Shown here in pieces: positions 63,351-64,000 of a stretch of DNA of 64,000 nt (positions are counted from its first letter, which is position 1; every line of letters starts with the position of its first letter). Under the pieces are notes generated by a model that was not told the DNA's origin, searched no databases, and saw only the letters and a list, made by a program, of their open reading frames with translations. The translations under genes and the position numbers were made by a program. This DNA comes from Rossellomorea aquimaris (GTDB lineage Bacteria; Bacillota; Bacilli; Bacillales; Bacillaceae_B): contig NZ_VTEX01000001.1 of NCBI RefSeq assembly GCF_008180865.1, positions 767,261-831,260 of the forward strand. Direction: 5' to 3'.

Positions 63351-64000
63351 ATGAAGAATAAATTAATGGTTGGAGCACTTTCGGGTGTGCTGGTAGCTTC
63401 AGGGATCGCTTTCTCTGCACCGGGTGCATCTGTACTTGCAAATGGTCCAGGATATAATGGGAACGAGACGATCAAAAACGAGCGATTACATAATTATGAA
63501 GAAATGGTGAGTATGCTTCAACATTTAGATCAGAAATCGGATGCTCTTTCCTTAGAAGTGTATGGTCAATCCGTCAAGGGACGAGATATTTACCTTGCGA
63601 AGTTTGGAACAAATGAAAACAATCCTACGATCCTTTATTTAACTCAGCAGCACGGAAATGAAACATTGACGACTGAAGGGGCTCTTCAGTTCATCAAGCA
63701 CCTTACATCGAACTCAAAAGAAGTAAAAGAAATGCTCGAGAATGTGAATATTTTGGTTGCTCCGAGATTAAATGTGGATGGAGCAGAAGGAGACGTTAAT
63801 TTCTCCCTTGAGGATTATGTTTCGGGGACTCACACCCGCTACAATGCGAATGAAGTCGATTTAAATCGTGATCACGTGGACCGCTTACAACCAGAAACAC
63901 AAGCTCTTCATGGTAACGTCCTCCAAAAGTACAAACCTGATTATATGATCGATCTTCATCATCAAGGAGCCGAAACAACGCTTGGAGATACCGATGAACT
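63351..64000 (+). CDS. Secreted M14 family carboxypeptidase, N-terminal part (runs off window)
   Basis: The frame is open from ATG 63351 (AAAGGAGG upstream) to the end of the window, giving 216 residues of a larger protein. A signal peptide (KNKLMVGALSGVLVASGIAF) is followed by the M14 zinc site: QQHGNET with HxxE (His, Glu), APRLNVDGAE, NEVDLNRDH with the substrate-binding Asn-Arg, and DLHHQG with the third ligand His. This is a zinc metallocarboxypeptidase-like enzyme. The general-base Glu lies beyond the window. Confidence 0.9.
   Translation, partial: MKNKLMVGALSGVLVASGIAFSAPGASVLANGPGYNGNETIKNERLHNYEEMVSMLQHLDQKSDALSLEVYGQSVKGRDIYLAKFGTNENNPTILYLTQQHGNETLTTEGALQFIKHLTSNSKEVKEMLENVNILVAPRLNVDGAEGDVNFSLEDYVSGTHTRYNANEVDLNRDHVDRLQPETQALHGNVLQKYKPDYMIDLHHQGAETTLGDTDE

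Noticed and set aside
1-64000. CRISPR arrays, tRNA or rRNA genes, transposases, prophage genes
   Set aside because: None was seen; the repeats found are short dispersed or paired elements and regulatory leaders, not spaced arrays.

Overview
The window is chromosomal DNA from a low-GC, endospore-forming Firmicute of the Bacillaceae. The evidence is a GerA/GerB/GerC-type germinant receptor operon, four T-box leaders, an S-box leader, a KinB-like histidine kinase, Bacillus-type mhq genes, strong AGGAGG ribosome binding sites with frequent TTG/GTG starts, and gene content of Bacillus/Rossellomorea type. The genus is a guess. No rRNA, tRNA, CRISPR array, prophage or transposase is visible.

Layout. 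1-5 kb: end of an unknown gene, a YvrJ-type peptide, and sbcDC preceded by a LexA-like site. 5-9 kb: a germinant receptor operon in B-A-C order. 9-18 kb: type II pantothenate kinase (coaW), a Sco copper lipoprotein, an orphan SelB-like GTPase with an altered G4 motif, two Nudix enzymes, VanZ-like and HAD proteins, a cardiolipin-synthase-like enzyme and a YdjM-like membrane protein. 18-27.5 kb: a T-box-controlled tryptophanyl-tRNA synthetase of unusual type, then an S-box-controlled methionine operon metI-metC-yitJ-metH. 28-34.5 kb: a lipoprotein, an RsbR-type stressosome protein, mhqO-mhqD behind an MhqR-box-like operator, and an alkylation-repair pair (fused Ada plus AlkD-like).

34.7-48.6 kb is accessory-looking: two YitT-family proteins, many small membrane proteins, a DUF3231 protein, a weak GNAT, and an envelope/lipid operon (plsY paralogue, a GNAT-aminotransferase gene broken by a one-base frameshift, and an LtaS-family enzyme). 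Copies of a GGTCCGTCCCT / AGGGACGGACC repeat lie between genes here, including one perfect 46-base palindrome.

48.8-53.4 kb: uppP, then tandem threonine T-boxes controlling a short ThrRS without TGS and editing domains, followed by a second UMP kinase and a GNAT. 53.4-55.8 kb (minus strand): phhA-phhB, making tyrosine from phenylalanine, behind a T-box whose specifier reads as UAC (Tyr) and flanked by an 18-base direct repeat, one copy of which lies in the promoter. 56-64 kb: DUF2062 protein, pssA, padR-chrA with a palindromic operator candidate, a DHODH-fold/membrane fusion, a secreted lipase and the start of a secreted M14 carboxypeptidase.

The most striking themes are amino-acid-starvation control by T-boxes of non-standard enzymes (TrpRS, short ThrRS, phenylalanine hydroxylase), the dispersed palindromic repeat, and the plsY/GNAT-aminotransferase/ltaS operon.
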